45,712 bases of DNA from a virus. A model generated the notes under the pieces. The model worked only from the letters and a program-made list of their open reading frames with translations. It had not been told where the DNA came from and did no database searches. The stretch is from the IMG/VR virus record IMGVR_UViG_3300025085_000047, positions 1 to 45,712 of that record; one strand, written 5' to 3'. Positions 36,328 through 43,856 of this stretch are shown piece by piece. Position numbers and translations under genes: made by a program. Numbering within the stretch: the first letter of the stretch is position 1; the number at the start of each line of letters is the position of its first letter.

Positions 36328-38017
36328 CTAGAGGTTGAAAGCCATGCATTTCCAATTCATCCATTTCTTCTTCTGCTTGATTATCACCCATACCAAACAC
36401 AATAGGAGGTAACATATTATTAGCACCAACCACTTCATTGTCAGCATAAAGTGAGGTAGCATCTTCAAAGAACTTTAATCCAAAGTCCATAGCTTCAATA
36501 ACCATAGGTTTACCTCTATCATCTAATTCAAGTATCTCAAAGAAGCGTTCAGTAATTTCTTTCTCTAAGATAAAGAGCGCGTAGAGGGTAGCCATAACTC
36601 TATCATCATGATGACTCTGTCTCGCTTTCCACGTACCGTTAGGATATCTTACAAATGATCGTAACTCTTTTAATGTATCTTCATCACGAATTGTAACTGA
36701 ACGCGCTTCATTAATATAATATCTCATATTAAGCACGCCTTTATACTTAGTATTTGTATGCGCGATCATTCCTTGCATTATGTTTCGTCTATGACCTGCT
36801 TTATTGCCATATGATACTAACTTCTCATATCCAAAGTCATTAGCAAGTCTATCAACGATTTGAGCTCCAGGACCGTTACGCTCAATAAGAGCCAAAGGAG
36901 ACCCGTAGTTTCTTAATATAGAATAGACTTTGTTAGTATAGTCAGCAGGAGGTATTTTATTATTAGTATAGCATGCTACTTGTCTTATATCTTTAAGATC
37001 AGTTATATCAAATATTTGCACTACTGATGAATCAACACCAACACCTTCTGCTGTATCTACCCCTGCAGCGTATACTCTAGATGGATCTGCTTCCTCCCAA
37101 ATTTTATAATGACCATCATCTAAAACTATTTTAGGTTCACATAACTGTGATTGCATCTTCTCAAATAGATCATCATCGATAGAAGATTCACCTGAGTTAA
37201 TAAACTGACAGCAAAACTCTTGAAGCCAAGCATCATGAGAGCCAATAGCTTGTCTAGTATTGTTAGCCCACATTTCATCTCTTCCTGGCACCTCATCCCA
37301 TAATATTTTATCATACGCCCAACCATTTTCACCAGTCTCTGCTCCAGTATATAACTTATAAAATAGATTATCAGTTCCATTAGCGGTCGAACAAACAAAT
37401 ACTTTAGATTTTTTAGAAGAAGTAATAACAGGAAAGACTGACTTCCAAAACTCTTCTACTAAGTGAGGCTCAATAAATGCCATCTCATCAATAACAAGGC
37501 AGTTGACAGATTGACCACGAGCAGCTGTACCAGTAGTAGTTGTAATACCAATACGTGATCCATTCTCTAACGTCATAGATGTCTTAGCATATTCCTTCAC
37601 CGGTGACTTCAACCAGTTAGGTAATTCTTCATAAGCCATCCTCACACGTTGAAAGATCTCAATCGCAGTAGCCTCTTTGTTAGCTACTAACAATATACGT
37701 TGATCTTTATTAAAGATTGCCTGCCATAGAATATAGATAGTCATCATAGTCGATTTACCTATCTGTCTAGAGGCAAGTTGTATAAAGAAACGATTATCTC
37801 TCATCTTGCGTAGAGCTCTTTTCTGCGCTTTATATAGTTGGATCTTTTCTCTACCTCTATCTAAGTTAACAATATAAAAGAAATTCTCAGCAAAGTATAA
37901 AATGTTTTTATGTGCTTTCGTTAAAGCTTTTACTTGTTCTTTAGTGTATTCACCCTTCCAGTTTACGTTGGGTAAATTTTTATTACCCATATAGTACATA
38001 TTATCTTGCTGAGCCAT
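36323..38017 (-). CDS. Terminase large subunit, gp17-like
   Basis: 564 aa, near T4 gp17 (610 aa). The ATPase half has Walker A SRQIGKST (83-90), Walker B LVIDEM (174-179) and the coupling motif CST (209-211). The RNase H-like nuclease half has Asp321 and Asp329 in GVDTAEGVGVDSS, Glu379 in LALIERNG and HDDR at 470-473. It pumps DNA into the prohead with ATP and cuts concatemers. The N-terminal small-terminase-binding extension of T4 is shorter here. The gene heads the minus-strand tail operon; AATAAATA lies 6 nt before the ATG. Confidence 0.96.
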   Translation of the reverse strand: MAQQDNMYYMGNKNLPNVNWKGEYTKEQVKALTKAHKNILYFAENFFYIVNLDRGREKIQLYKAQKRALRKMRDNRFFIQLASRQIGKSTMMTIYILWQAIFNKDQRILLVANKEATAIEIFQRVRMAYEELPNWLKSPVKEYAKTSMTLENGSRIGITTTTGTAARGQSVNCLVIDEMAFIEPHLVEEFWKSVFPVITSSKKSKVFVCSTANGTDNLFYKLYTGAETGENGWAYDKILWDEVPGRDEMWANNTRQAIGSHDAWLQEFCCQFINSGESSIDDDLFEKMQSQLCEPKIVLDDGHYKIWEEADPSRVYAAGVDTAEGVGVDSSVVQIFDITDLKDIRQVACYTNNKIPPADYTNKVYSILRNYGSPLALIERNGPGAQIVDRLANDFGYEKLVSYGNKAGHRRNIMQGMIAHTNTKYKGVLNMRYYINEARSVTIRDEDTLKELRSFVRYPNGTWKARQSHHDDRVMATLYALFILEKEITERFFEILELDDRGKPMVIEAMDFGLKFFEDATSLYADNEVVGANNMLPPIVFGMGDNQAEEEMDELEMHGFQPLE

Positions 38018-38023
38018 TGAAAA

Positions 38024-38045
38024 TATTTATTACTTACCATAAATA
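38024..38045. promoter_or_regulatory. Divergent late promoters between terminase and acidic head protein
   Basis: AATAAATA on minus (38024-38031) is 6 nt before the terminase ATG at 38017. CATAAATA on plus (38038-38045) is 5 nt before the ATG at 38051. Only 33 bp separate the two start codons, so both promoters and both starts are packed into one short region. Confidence 0.65.
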
Positions 38046-38050
38046 AATAT

Positions 38051-39133
38051 ATGGCTAAAAAGAAAGACCTTCAAAGTTTAGGTGAAGCATACGGTGCTAT
38101 TTTAGATAAAGTAGTAGTCAATGAGAATGTTCCAGCGGGAACTATCGGTGAGGTTCCTCTCGAGCAAGGCGGTCCAACCGAACGAGGCGGATTTAAAGAG
38201 TCTGATGTTGACATTAACAAAGTTGGTGATAAAGAAAACGCTTATAATATAAAAGGATTATCTTATGGTGATGGAAATGATCCTGGTACGGGATGCGATC
38301 AACCTCTTGCAACTTCAGATGACGTAGCGGCACGTTATGGTATTGTTGGAAAAGAAGAAGATGAAGAGGATGAGACAGAAGAAAATGATGTCAATAAGGT
38401 TGAAGCTGATATAGCTGAAGATGAAGAAAGTAAAGCTAAAAAAGATTACGATGGTGATGGAGAGGTTGAATCTAGTACTGCAGAGTATATGGGATCAAAG
38501 GATAAAGCTATTAAGAAAGCAAAAGGTAAAAAACCAGAGGAGGAAGAAGAAGATACTGTAGATGAAGATGAACTACCTGTAGATCCTGAGGAAGAGGAAG
38601 AAAGTTCAGAAGAAATAGAGAAAATCGCTGAGGAAGGACTAAATATTTTTATGAAGCGTAAATCAGTTTTTGATAAACTCTATGATAAGGTCATGGTCAA
38701 TGAAGATTTTGGCAGTGAACATGAAGAAGCAGATCTCGATGCACTCGGTCTTGATGATGCAGAGGCCGACGCCGATGCAGAAGGTGAAGTAACAGTTACT
38801 TTAGACAGAGAAATGGCACAGCACTTGTGTGACGTTCTTAAAGCTGCATGTGGAGACGAAGATGAAGTCGAAGCCGAAGTTGAACTCGGAGATGAAGATG
38901 AGCAATTTCCTGCTCAATTCGAAGAAGATGAAGAAGGAGAGCCTACTGCATTGAATACCCACTATAACGATGGTAAGCAGAACAAAGTAGGTAGTCTTAA
39001 AAATGCTGGTGGAGCTGCTAGTACTGGTGCAACTGGAAAAGTTGATGCTGGTTCTAATCTGAATACACACTACAACGACGGAAAGCAGAACAAAGTTGGC
39101 AATCTTAAGCCAGGTTCAAGTGCTTTTGAATAA
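38051..39133 (+). CDS. Acidic probable prohead/internal head protein
   Basis: 360 aa, very acidic. Residues 13-26 (AYGAILDKVVVNEN) and 206-219 (VFDKLYDKVMVNED) repeat a helical motif. Residues 132-157 contain DYDGDGEVESS, an EF-hand-like Ca-binding loop pattern, then AEYMGSKDKAIKKAKG. Residues 101-195 are Glu/Asp tracts. Residues 247-268 (VTVTLDREMAQHLCDVLKAA) look like a small folded unit. Two copies of LNTHYNDGKQNKVGxLK lie at 301-317 and 337-353. Prohead core and internal proteins of T4-like phages are often this acidic, so a scaffold or packaged protein is likely; this is inference. CATAAATA lies 5 nt upstream and a terminator follows. Confidence 0.65.
   Translation: MAKKKDLQSLGEAYGAILDKVVVNENVPAGTIGEVPLEQGGPTERGGFKESDVDINKVGDKENAYNIKGLSYGDGNDPGTGCDQPLATSDDVAARYGIVGKEEDEEDETEENDVNKVEADIAEDEESKAKKDYDGDGEVESSTAEYMGSKDKAIKKAKGKKPEEEEEDTVDEDELPVDPEEEEESSEEIEKIAEEGLNIFMKRKSVFDKLYDKVMVNEDFGSEHEEADLDALGLDDAEADADAEGEVTVTLDREMAQHLCDVLKAACGDEDEVEAEVELGDEDEQFPAQFEEDEEGEPTALNTHYNDGKQNKVGSLKNAGGAASTGATGKVDAGSNLNTHYNDGKQNKVGNLKPGSSAFE
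38951..39109 (+). repeat. Duplicated 17-residue peptide repeat
   Basis: Codons at 38951-39001 and 39059-39109 encode LNTHYNDGKQNKVG(S/N)LK twice, differing in one residue. The DNA copies differ at many third positions, so the peptide rather than the DNA has been kept. Confidence 0.8.
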
Positions 39134-39158
39134 TTAAAACTAAAACGCAACAATATTA

Positions 39159-39188
39159 AAGCCTATCGTTAAATCGGTAGGCTTTTTT
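39159..39188 (+). terminator. Rho-independent terminator
   Basis: Stem AAGCCTATCG / CGGTAGGCTT (10 bp with one T-G pair), loop TTAAAT, then a T-run ending at 39188. It lies 26 bp after the acidic head-protein gene. Confidence 0.85.
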
Positions 39189-39201
39189 ATTAAGTATATA
39201 T

Positions 39202-39543
39202 ATGAAGACCTTTAAAGAGTACTATCAAGGAGATAAGTACATGCATGCTGCAATGAGGACTGGTAAAAATTTATACGGAGGTACAGATAGAAAGCATCAA
39301 AATAATGTTCGTAAGGACTATAATTCTAAATGCCCTCACGTTAGAAATTTAATAAATGGTGGAGCACATCAAATTAAGCTGATGGGTCAACCTTTAATGG
39401 GTACACTTAATGTTTATGGCTTAGATTACGAGCCTGGAGTAACAAAAGGTCTTGGTAACTCAGGTGCAGAGGTAAAAATGTTTGAAGATGAAGAAGGTAA
39501 TCAGTGTGGGATGCTTATGAAGAAGCCGATGAAGACTAAATAA
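39202..39543 (+). CDS. Hypothetical small protein with MKTFKEY N-terminus
   Basis: 113 aa, not recognised. The N-terminus MKTFKEYYQGD resembles the T4 capsid-targeting sequence of internal proteins (MKTYQEFIAE). The middle is basic with His, Asn and Cys (RKHQNNVRKDYNSKCPHVRN), followed by a small Gly-rich region (LMGQPLMGTLNVYGLDYEPG) and an acidic patch. It lies between the acidic head protein and the neck protein, 4 bp before the latter, so a head-related role is plausible. It starts 14 bp after a terminator; no late motif at standard spacing is visible. Confidence 0.6.
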   Translation: MKTFKEYYQGDKYMHAAMRTGKNLYGGTDRKHQNNVRKDYNSKCPHVRNLINGGAHQIKLMGQPLMGTLNVYGLDYEPGVTKGLGNSGAEVKMFEDEEGNQCGMLMKKPMKTK

Positions 39544-39547
39544 CTAT

Positions 39548-40324
39548 ATGGGCTGTAATCCAAATACTATTAACTGCACACCGGAAGAAGTTTTAGCAGC
39601 TACAGCTATTCCATCTTGCGGTAAGTTTGTAAATGCTACGAGCATGCAAGCAGAACAGTTAGTATTTGATCAAGCTTACAACGACCTAATTAACAATTAC
39701 GGTATAGACGTTCAATACTATTTTAATCCGTTTAATTTATCAGCTGCTAATTTGTTATACGGTGAAGAGCCTACTAAAACGTTTCAAGGCCCACTTGAAC
39801 TTCAAATGTATGTTGAGCTTAATAACGAAGCTATCTCATTACAAAGTTTCGGATTTGATGCTGCTGATGAGTTTACAGGTTATTTACATATAGACACATT
39901 TTATAACGCTGCGTCAGCAAAGTTTGATTATGCCAGTGTTGGTCAGTCTATAGAGCCTAAGTCTGGTGATCTTGTAGTCATAGATGCATTAAGCTGTATG
40001 CGAACAAACGGTAGGGGTGCAAAGGTGTATGAGATTACAGAGCGAATGGATCAAGATGTTTCAGCAATGAACCCACTACTCGGTACATATGTATATAGAG
40101 TGAGAGCTAAACGATACGAATACTCATTTGAGCCTGGCGCGCCTATTGAGCCAGTTAATGATCAGGTATTTGAAAACTCGTTTAGTGGCGTTCTATCTAC
40201 TAGCATACCAGGTGATAGTGTTTCAGATGATAAGTCCTTTGATTGGGATATTAATGAAGACTCGCAAGATAACGTATATGATATGGATGTCAATGATAAT
40301 GATATCTATGGCAATTATTACTAA
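39548..40324 (+). CDS. Neck (head completion) protein, gp14-like
   Basis: 258 aa, equal to T4 gp14 (256 aa). Diagnostic stretches include AYNDLINNYGIDVQYYFNPF, NLLYGEEPTKTFQGPLELQM, SFGFDAADEFTGYLHIDTF, IEPKSGDLVVIDAL, RGAKVYEITERMDQDVSAMN and PLLGTYVYRVRAKRYEYSFE, then PGAP. In T4, gp13 and gp14 form the neck that closes the filled head and connects to the tail. The C-terminal 45 residues are Asp/Asn/Ser-rich and probably disordered. The gp13 partner is not in this window. Confidence 0.78.
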   Translation: MGCNPNTINCTPEEVLAATAIPSCGKFVNATSMQAEQLVFDQAYNDLINNYGIDVQYYFNPFNLSAANLLYGEEPTKTFQGPLELQMYVELNNEAISLQSFGFDAADEFTGYLHIDTFYNAASAKFDYASVGQSIEPKSGDLVVIDALSCMRTNGRGAKVYEITERMDQDVSAMNPLLGTYVYRVRAKRYEYSFEPGAPIEPVNDQVFENSFSGVLSTSIPGDSVSDDKSFDWDINEDSQDNVYDMDVNDNDIYGNYY

Positions 40325-40354
40325 AAAGCCTCCACGCCGCTAGACGTGAAGGCT
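40322..40354 (-). terminator. Terminator of the glycosyltransferase gene
   Basis: Arms 40327-40336 and 40345-40354 pair over AGCCT/AGGCT and CACG/CGTG with one mismatch, and an 8-nt loop. Five U follow on the minus strand, so it serves the convergent minus-strand gene ending at 40373. The plus strand lacks a U-run. Confidence 0.75.
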
Positions 40355-40372
40355 CATATAACACTAACGAAG

Positions 40373-41353
40373 TTAAACTAGACTATTTGCAATCTTATTA
40401 GCGTCAAATATTTGACTAGGATTTTCATATTGACATTCATGAAGCGCTCCTGTAAAGCTGTAATCATATAGATATGAATCAACAGTACCTTCAAGAAATT
40501 CTTTTGAAGGTTTAATGTTGTTATGTAAATCATAGCCGAAAGTTTCTGGTTGTGTGGCCACCCACACAACAGTTGAAGGTAAGTTCATTGCAGCTGCAGC
40601 ATGCTGGAGAGAAGAATCAATTAAGAGTCTCTTTGTTGAGTAGAGTAAAAGCCCAAATAGAACTTTTTTAGGCATAGCAGCATCAACACGTTGTACGTTC
40701 TCTAACTGAGGGTGCAGGTCATAGCAAACGTGTACTATGTGATACCTATCATGTAGAGCGTTGACAATGTTTTGAGCGACAGTAGGGTGAATATCTCTAG
40801 TCCATGAATATGGAGTCTCTTGATGCTCTTTACCAGGACCGCCGAATGGTTGAATAAGAAGTACTGGCTTATTGGATGGGTTCTGGATAATCCTTCCAGC
40901 TTCTTCTTTCTCTCTAAAGTTTAATAATAACTCAGGTGTGGTATCCGCACGAGGTACATTAATTAAATCACACCAGGAATCAATAAGATGCTTCTTCTTT
41001 GTAATATGATTTGTTGTTTTATATGGTTCCTGTGAATGAATCTCGACATCCTGCTTATAAATGTAATCTTTATAAAAGTGAGGTGTGTTACCAATTCTAT
41101 AAACCCTATCAACATGAGGGTTATTAAGAAATACTTCAGGCCAAGCACATACTACAATAATATTATTTTCTGGTTTAGCTTTCTTGTATGATGCTATAAC
41201 AGCTGACGCTGCCACATGCTTACCTACCCCACCTTCCATATGAAAGATAGCATTCTTACCCACTAAGGTAGGCTTTACTTCTGCCACTTCAGCCTCTACT
41301 GCTTTAGTTTTAGCTACCTGCTTTTTTGTATTACTACTATTACGCTTGCTCAT
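40373..41353 (-). CDS. Glycosyltransferase family 9-like protein
   Basis: 326 aa with a GT-B layout. After a charged, Lys-rich leader the first domain starts KNAIFHMEGGVGKHVAASAV and contains NNIIVVCAWPEVFLNNPHVD, RVYRIGN, as in heptosyltransferases. The second starts PVLLIQPFGGPG and contains LLIDSSLQHAAAAMNLPSTV, VWVATQPETFGYD, the donor-site pattern of GT9. GT9 enzymes transfer heptose or related sugars from nucleotide donors to LPS core or other acceptors. The donor here is unknown. The sugar-nucleotide genes 2.5 kb downstream could supply it. It has its own terminator and sits between neck and fibre genes. Confidence 0.75.
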   Translation of the reverse strand: MSKRNSSNTKKQVAKTKAVEAEVAEVKPTLVGKNAIFHMEGGVGKHVAASAVIASYKKAKPENNIIVVCAWPEVFLNNPHVDRVYRIGNTPHFYKDYIYKQDVEIHSQEPYKTTNHITKKKHLIDSWCDLINVPRADTTPELLLNFREKEEAGRIIQNPSNKPVLLIQPFGGPGKEHQETPYSWTRDIHPTVAQNIVNALHDRYHIVHVCYDLHPQLENVQRVDAAMPKKVLFGLLLYSTKRLLIDSSLQHAAAAMNLPSTVVWVATQPETFGYDLHNNIKPSKEFLEGTVDSYLYDYSFTGALHECQYENPSQIFDANKIANSLV

Positions 41354-41405
41354 GTCTAATTAAACTATACTATAATTTACTTACAATATAGTGAAATTCA
41401 AGAGG

Positions 41406-42206
41406 CTAAGTCACAATTTTTAAATCAGAGCCGGATCTATATATTGATCCTACAGGTAATCCTGCACAACTGGTGGGTACATCAGTTATTATAAGCTTTT
41501 GTGTATAAGCCGTATCACTAGCAGTAGCATTAATACAACACCCAGCTAATATTGATGATGCAGAAACAGAAGGCGCTATTGTATTTTTTGCGCCAGCTAA
41601 AACAGAACTACTGTCACCACATACAGCATTATAACAACCGTTTACTACTGCACTACAATCACCACATGTTACATTATAATTTCCACCTCCAACGAATGAG
41701 GCAGTACCATTAGCGCATCCATAAAACCCACCTACAATAGAAGAATAACTACAACCTCCTGCCACAGTAGTTTCATAACCAGCATTAAGGTTGCTAGCAA
41801 TAATAGTACCTGAAACAGTTAAACCGCAAAAAGTAGGAGAGCTAGTAGATTGAAGATTTCTTGCATTTACAGTACTAGCTGCACCACCTACTGTTGTAAC
41901 TTTTACTTGACCTTGATTTGTGCCTTGCTCAACACAATTTATTACGTAACATCCATTTGCTGTACACCAAGCAGCCGCATTATCCCAACTCGTACAATTT
42001 GCCGATACATATATTCTAGTAGAATCCCATCCACCAGAAAGAGAAGAAAGTTCAGTTCTTGCTAGCATACCACCTACCCCAGTTAAAGGTGCAGCAAACG
42101 AGCTTAGCAGTGTTTGACTAGTTATAGAGTCTTGTACGACTGCCACGAGCTCGTTACCTGTGAGAGGAGAGGAAAATGTTGGTAATTCTGAAATCTTTAC
42201 ACCCAT
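41406..42206 (-). CDS. Cys-rich fibre protein with YadA-like head repeats
   Basis: 266 aa. The N-terminus (KISELPTFSSPLTGNELVAV) is a phage fibre attachment pattern. Residues about 155-225 contain repeats of the trimeric-adhesin head type: SSIVGGFYGCANGTASFVGG, GNYNVTCGDCSAVVNGCYNA, VCGDSSSVLAGAKN. Fourteen Cys residues occur, many at equivalent repeat positions, unlike the Cys-poor tail genes nearby. The end (LPVGSIYRSGSDLKIVT) is a common phage fibre terminus. ACTAAATA lies 5 nt before the ATG. Likely a trimeric appendage on head, neck or tail. Disulphides or metal binding are possible but unproven. Confidence 0.7.
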   Translation of the reverse strand: MGVKISELPTFSSPLTGNELVAVVQDSITSQTLLSSFAAPLTGVGGMLARTELSSLSGGWDSTRIYVSANCTSWDNAAAWCTANGCYVINCVEQGTNQGQVKVTTVGGAASTVNARNLQSTSSPTFCGLTVSGTIIASNLNAGYETTVAGGCSYSSIVGGFYGCANGTASFVGGGNYNVTCGDCSAVVNGCYNAVCGDSSSVLAGAKNTIAPSVSASSILAGCCINATASDTAYTQKLIITDVPTSCAGLPVGSIYRSGSDLKIVT

Positions 42207-42211
42207 ACCAT

Positions 42212-42219
42212 TATTTAGT
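42212..42219 (-). promoter_or_regulatory. Late-promoter-like motif ACTAAATA
   Basis: ACTAAATA on the minus strand, 5 nt before the fibre ATG at 42206. Confidence 0.5.
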
Positions 42220-42246
42220 TGATAGTCGTGAGTTTTATATTAAAAT

Positions 42247-42960
42247 ATGTTAATGTCTGCAAAAATTGTCAATTTCGATGAAGCGTCGCATACCTACACG
42301 CATAAAGATAAAGGTAAGTTTATTTCTGTAACTACTCTACTTGGTCAATATAAGAAGAAGTTTGATAAACACTTCCATGCATCGAGAGTAGCTGAACGAG
42401 AAGGTGTGTCGAAAGAGATGGTTCTTGAAATGTGGGAGAAGGAAAAGAATAAAGCTTGTGATAGGGGTACAAATATTCACAAACTACTTGAAGATTATAT
42501 TAGCTATGGTGATATGGAAGATAATTATAGCTGGCTTTATAAAACCTATAACAGGGCAGTAGATCGGCATATCGATAGACATGATAAGATTCATTGCGAG
42601 AGTTTATTATACAATGAGGACTATAACGTAGCTGGAATGGCTGATCTTATATTCGAACATAAGAAGGGTGAGTTCACAGTAGGAGATTTTAAGACTAATA
42701 AGAAGTTTAGGTTCAGCTCACCGTTTGGTGAACGAATGCTCGATCCTGTTGATCACTTACATACCTGCGAGTTTAATACGTACGCTCTACAATTGTCGAT
42801 GTATGCTTATATGCACGAGCAAATGACCGGTCAACGCTGCCGTAAGTGTGTCATCTTCTACCTACAAGAAGATAGATTTGTACCATATCACATTAACTAC
42901 CTTAAAGCGGATATTATTAATATCTTAAATGATTATAGAAAAACATCGTTGCTATCCTAA
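42247..42960 (+). CDS. PD-(D/E)XK superfamily nuclease
   Basis: 237 aa (a second ATG at 42253 would give 235 aa). The Cas4/RecB-type layout is visible: GTNIHKLLEDYI with His78, NVAGMADLIF with Asp133, FTVGDFKTNKK with Asp147 and Lys149, and ALQLSMYAYM with the Gln182-x3-Tyr186 motif. Glu119 in CESLLYN may also contribute. Such phage enzymes act as exonucleases in recombination, DNA processing or host DNA degradation. There is no Cys cluster at the C-terminus, so it is not a Cas4-type iron-sulphur enzyme. No late motif is seen upstream, so it may be expressed earlier than the virion genes. Confidence 0.82.
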   Translation: MLMSAKIVNFDEASHTYTHKDKGKFISVTTLLGQYKKKFDKHFHASRVAEREGVSKEMVLEMWEKEKNKACDRGTNIHKLLEDYISYGDMEDNYSWLYKTYNRAVDRHIDRHDKIHCESLLYNEDYNVAGMADLIFEHKKGEFTVGDFKTNKKFRFSSPFGERMLDPVDHLHTCEFNTYALQLSMYAYMHEQMTGQRCRKCVIFYLQEDRFVPYHINYLKADIINILNDYRKTSLLS

Positions 42961-42984
42961 TTACAGCAATAAATAGCTTTAAAT

Positions 42985-43203
42985 ATGAAAAAGTCTAAGC
43001 TTGTTAATAATTTAGATAAATCTATCGACGCTTTATATGATAGCCTTTATGCAGTAAGAGATGCATTAGAGAAGGTTGAGGATGAAGAGATGGATTTCTT
43101 AGCTAATAGTTTTGTAGATCAAATAGAACTTAGCGTTGTTGAGGGTGAGTATAATTATGAAAGAATTAAAGAGTATATTGAAAAACTCTATATAGAAGAG
43201 TAA
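42985..43203 (+). CDS. Hypothetical small acidic helical protein
   Basis: 72 aa, not recognised. Heptad-like hydrophobic spacing (LVNNLDKSIDALYDSLYAVR, DALEKVEDEEMDFLANSF) suggests a helical hairpin or coiled coil. AATAAATA lies 9 nt before the ATG. It is followed 8 bp later by a basic-protein gene in the same direction, whose promoter-like motif overlaps this gene's TAA stop. Confidence 0.6.
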   Translation: MKKSKLVNNLDKSIDALYDSLYAVRDALEKVEDEEMDFLANSFVDQIELSVVEGEYNYERIKEYIEKLYIEE

Positions 43204-43206
43204 ATA
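43199..43206 (+). promoter_or_regulatory. Late-promoter-like motif AGTAAATA
   Basis: AGTAAATA, 5 nt before the GTG at 43212, overlapping the stop codon of the preceding gene. Confidence 0.45.
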
Positions 43207-43211
43207 TTTAC

Positions 43212-43577
43212 GTGAAAGATTTTAAGTCATTTTACGTTGAAAACTTTGCCGACGGTAAAAAGAAGGGTAAGAGCCGCCCTGGACGTGTTAAGAAGTCAGG
43301 GGCTAGTTGTAATGGTTCAGTGACAGAGCTTCGTAAGAAAGCAAAAAACGCTAGTGGTGAGAAAGCGAAGATGTATCACTGGTGTGCAAACATGAAGGGT
43401 GGTAAGCGAAAGAAGTCTGAGTCTGAAGAGGTGCCTGAAGAAGATGCTGAAAAGAAGGTATCTAAGACTCGCGCTAAATGTCAAGCTAAAGCTAAGCGTA
43501 AATATGATGTATGGCCTTCTGCTTATGCATCAGGCTATGTTCAGAAATGTGTAAACAGAGGCGGTAAAATAAAATGA
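43212..43577 (+). CDS. Basic phage protein with YxVWPSAYASG motif
   Basis: 121 aa, GTG start. Two small basic units are seen: ASCNGSVTELRKKAKNASGE, KAKMYHWCANMKGGKRKK, and after an acidic spacer CQAKAKRKYDVWPSAYASGY, VQKCVNRGGK. The KYxVWPSAYASG...KC motif is widespread in uncharacterised proteins of marine tailed phages and giant viruses. The N-terminus MKDFKSFYVENF resembles capsid-targeting sequences. Positive charge and Cys pairs suggest DNA contact or a packaged protein. Stop TGA overlaps the next start (ATGA). Confidence 0.7.
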   Translation: MKDFKSFYVENFADGKKKGKSRPGRVKKSGASCNGSVTELRKKAKNASGEKAKMYHWCANMKGGKRKKSESEEVPEEDAEKKVSKTRAKCQAKAKRKYDVWPSAYASGYVQKCVNRGGKIK

Positions 43578-43825
43578 CTCAAAAAGAATTGTTAGAGAAC
43601 TTACGAGACTGGTTTAAGACTAGGACAGATAAGAAGACTGGTAAGAAGTTTAAAGGATGGGTCAACTGTAAAACCGGTGGGCCTTGTGGTAGAAAGAAAG
43701 CAGGTAAGAAAGGCTCTTCATACCCTGCTTGTAGGTCGTCACACGCTGCGTGTAAGAAGATAAAGAACAAAAAATATAAGAAACGCGGTCCGAAAAGACA
43801 ACAATGGAAGAAGAAAAGCAGTTGA
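43574..43825 (+). CDS. Lys/Cys-rich small basic protein
   Basis: 83 aa. After a helical start (MTQKELLENLRDWFKTRTDK) comes FKGWVNCKTGGPCGRKKAGK, then YPACRSSHAACKKIKNKK and a Lys/Arg-rich end. I recall this WVxCxTGGPCGRxxxxxxxYPxCR pattern from uncharacterised phage proteins encoded near the VWPSAYASG type. Four Cys spaced as C-x5-C and C-x6-C could bind metal. It is translationally coupled to the preceding gene by an ATGA overlap, so the two probably work together. Function unknown. Confidence 0.7.
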   Translation: MTQKELLENLRDWFKTRTDKKTGKKFKGWVNCKTGGPCGRKKAGKKGSSYPACRSSHAACKKIKNKKYKKRGPKRQQWKKKSS

Positions 43826-43856
43826 TTATACTACCGTTCCATGTTAATATTTATAT

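Noticed and set aside
42247-42960. Cas4 identity for the PD-(D/E)XK nuclease
   Set aside because: It lacks the Cys cluster for the iron-sulphur site and there is no CRISPR array nearby.
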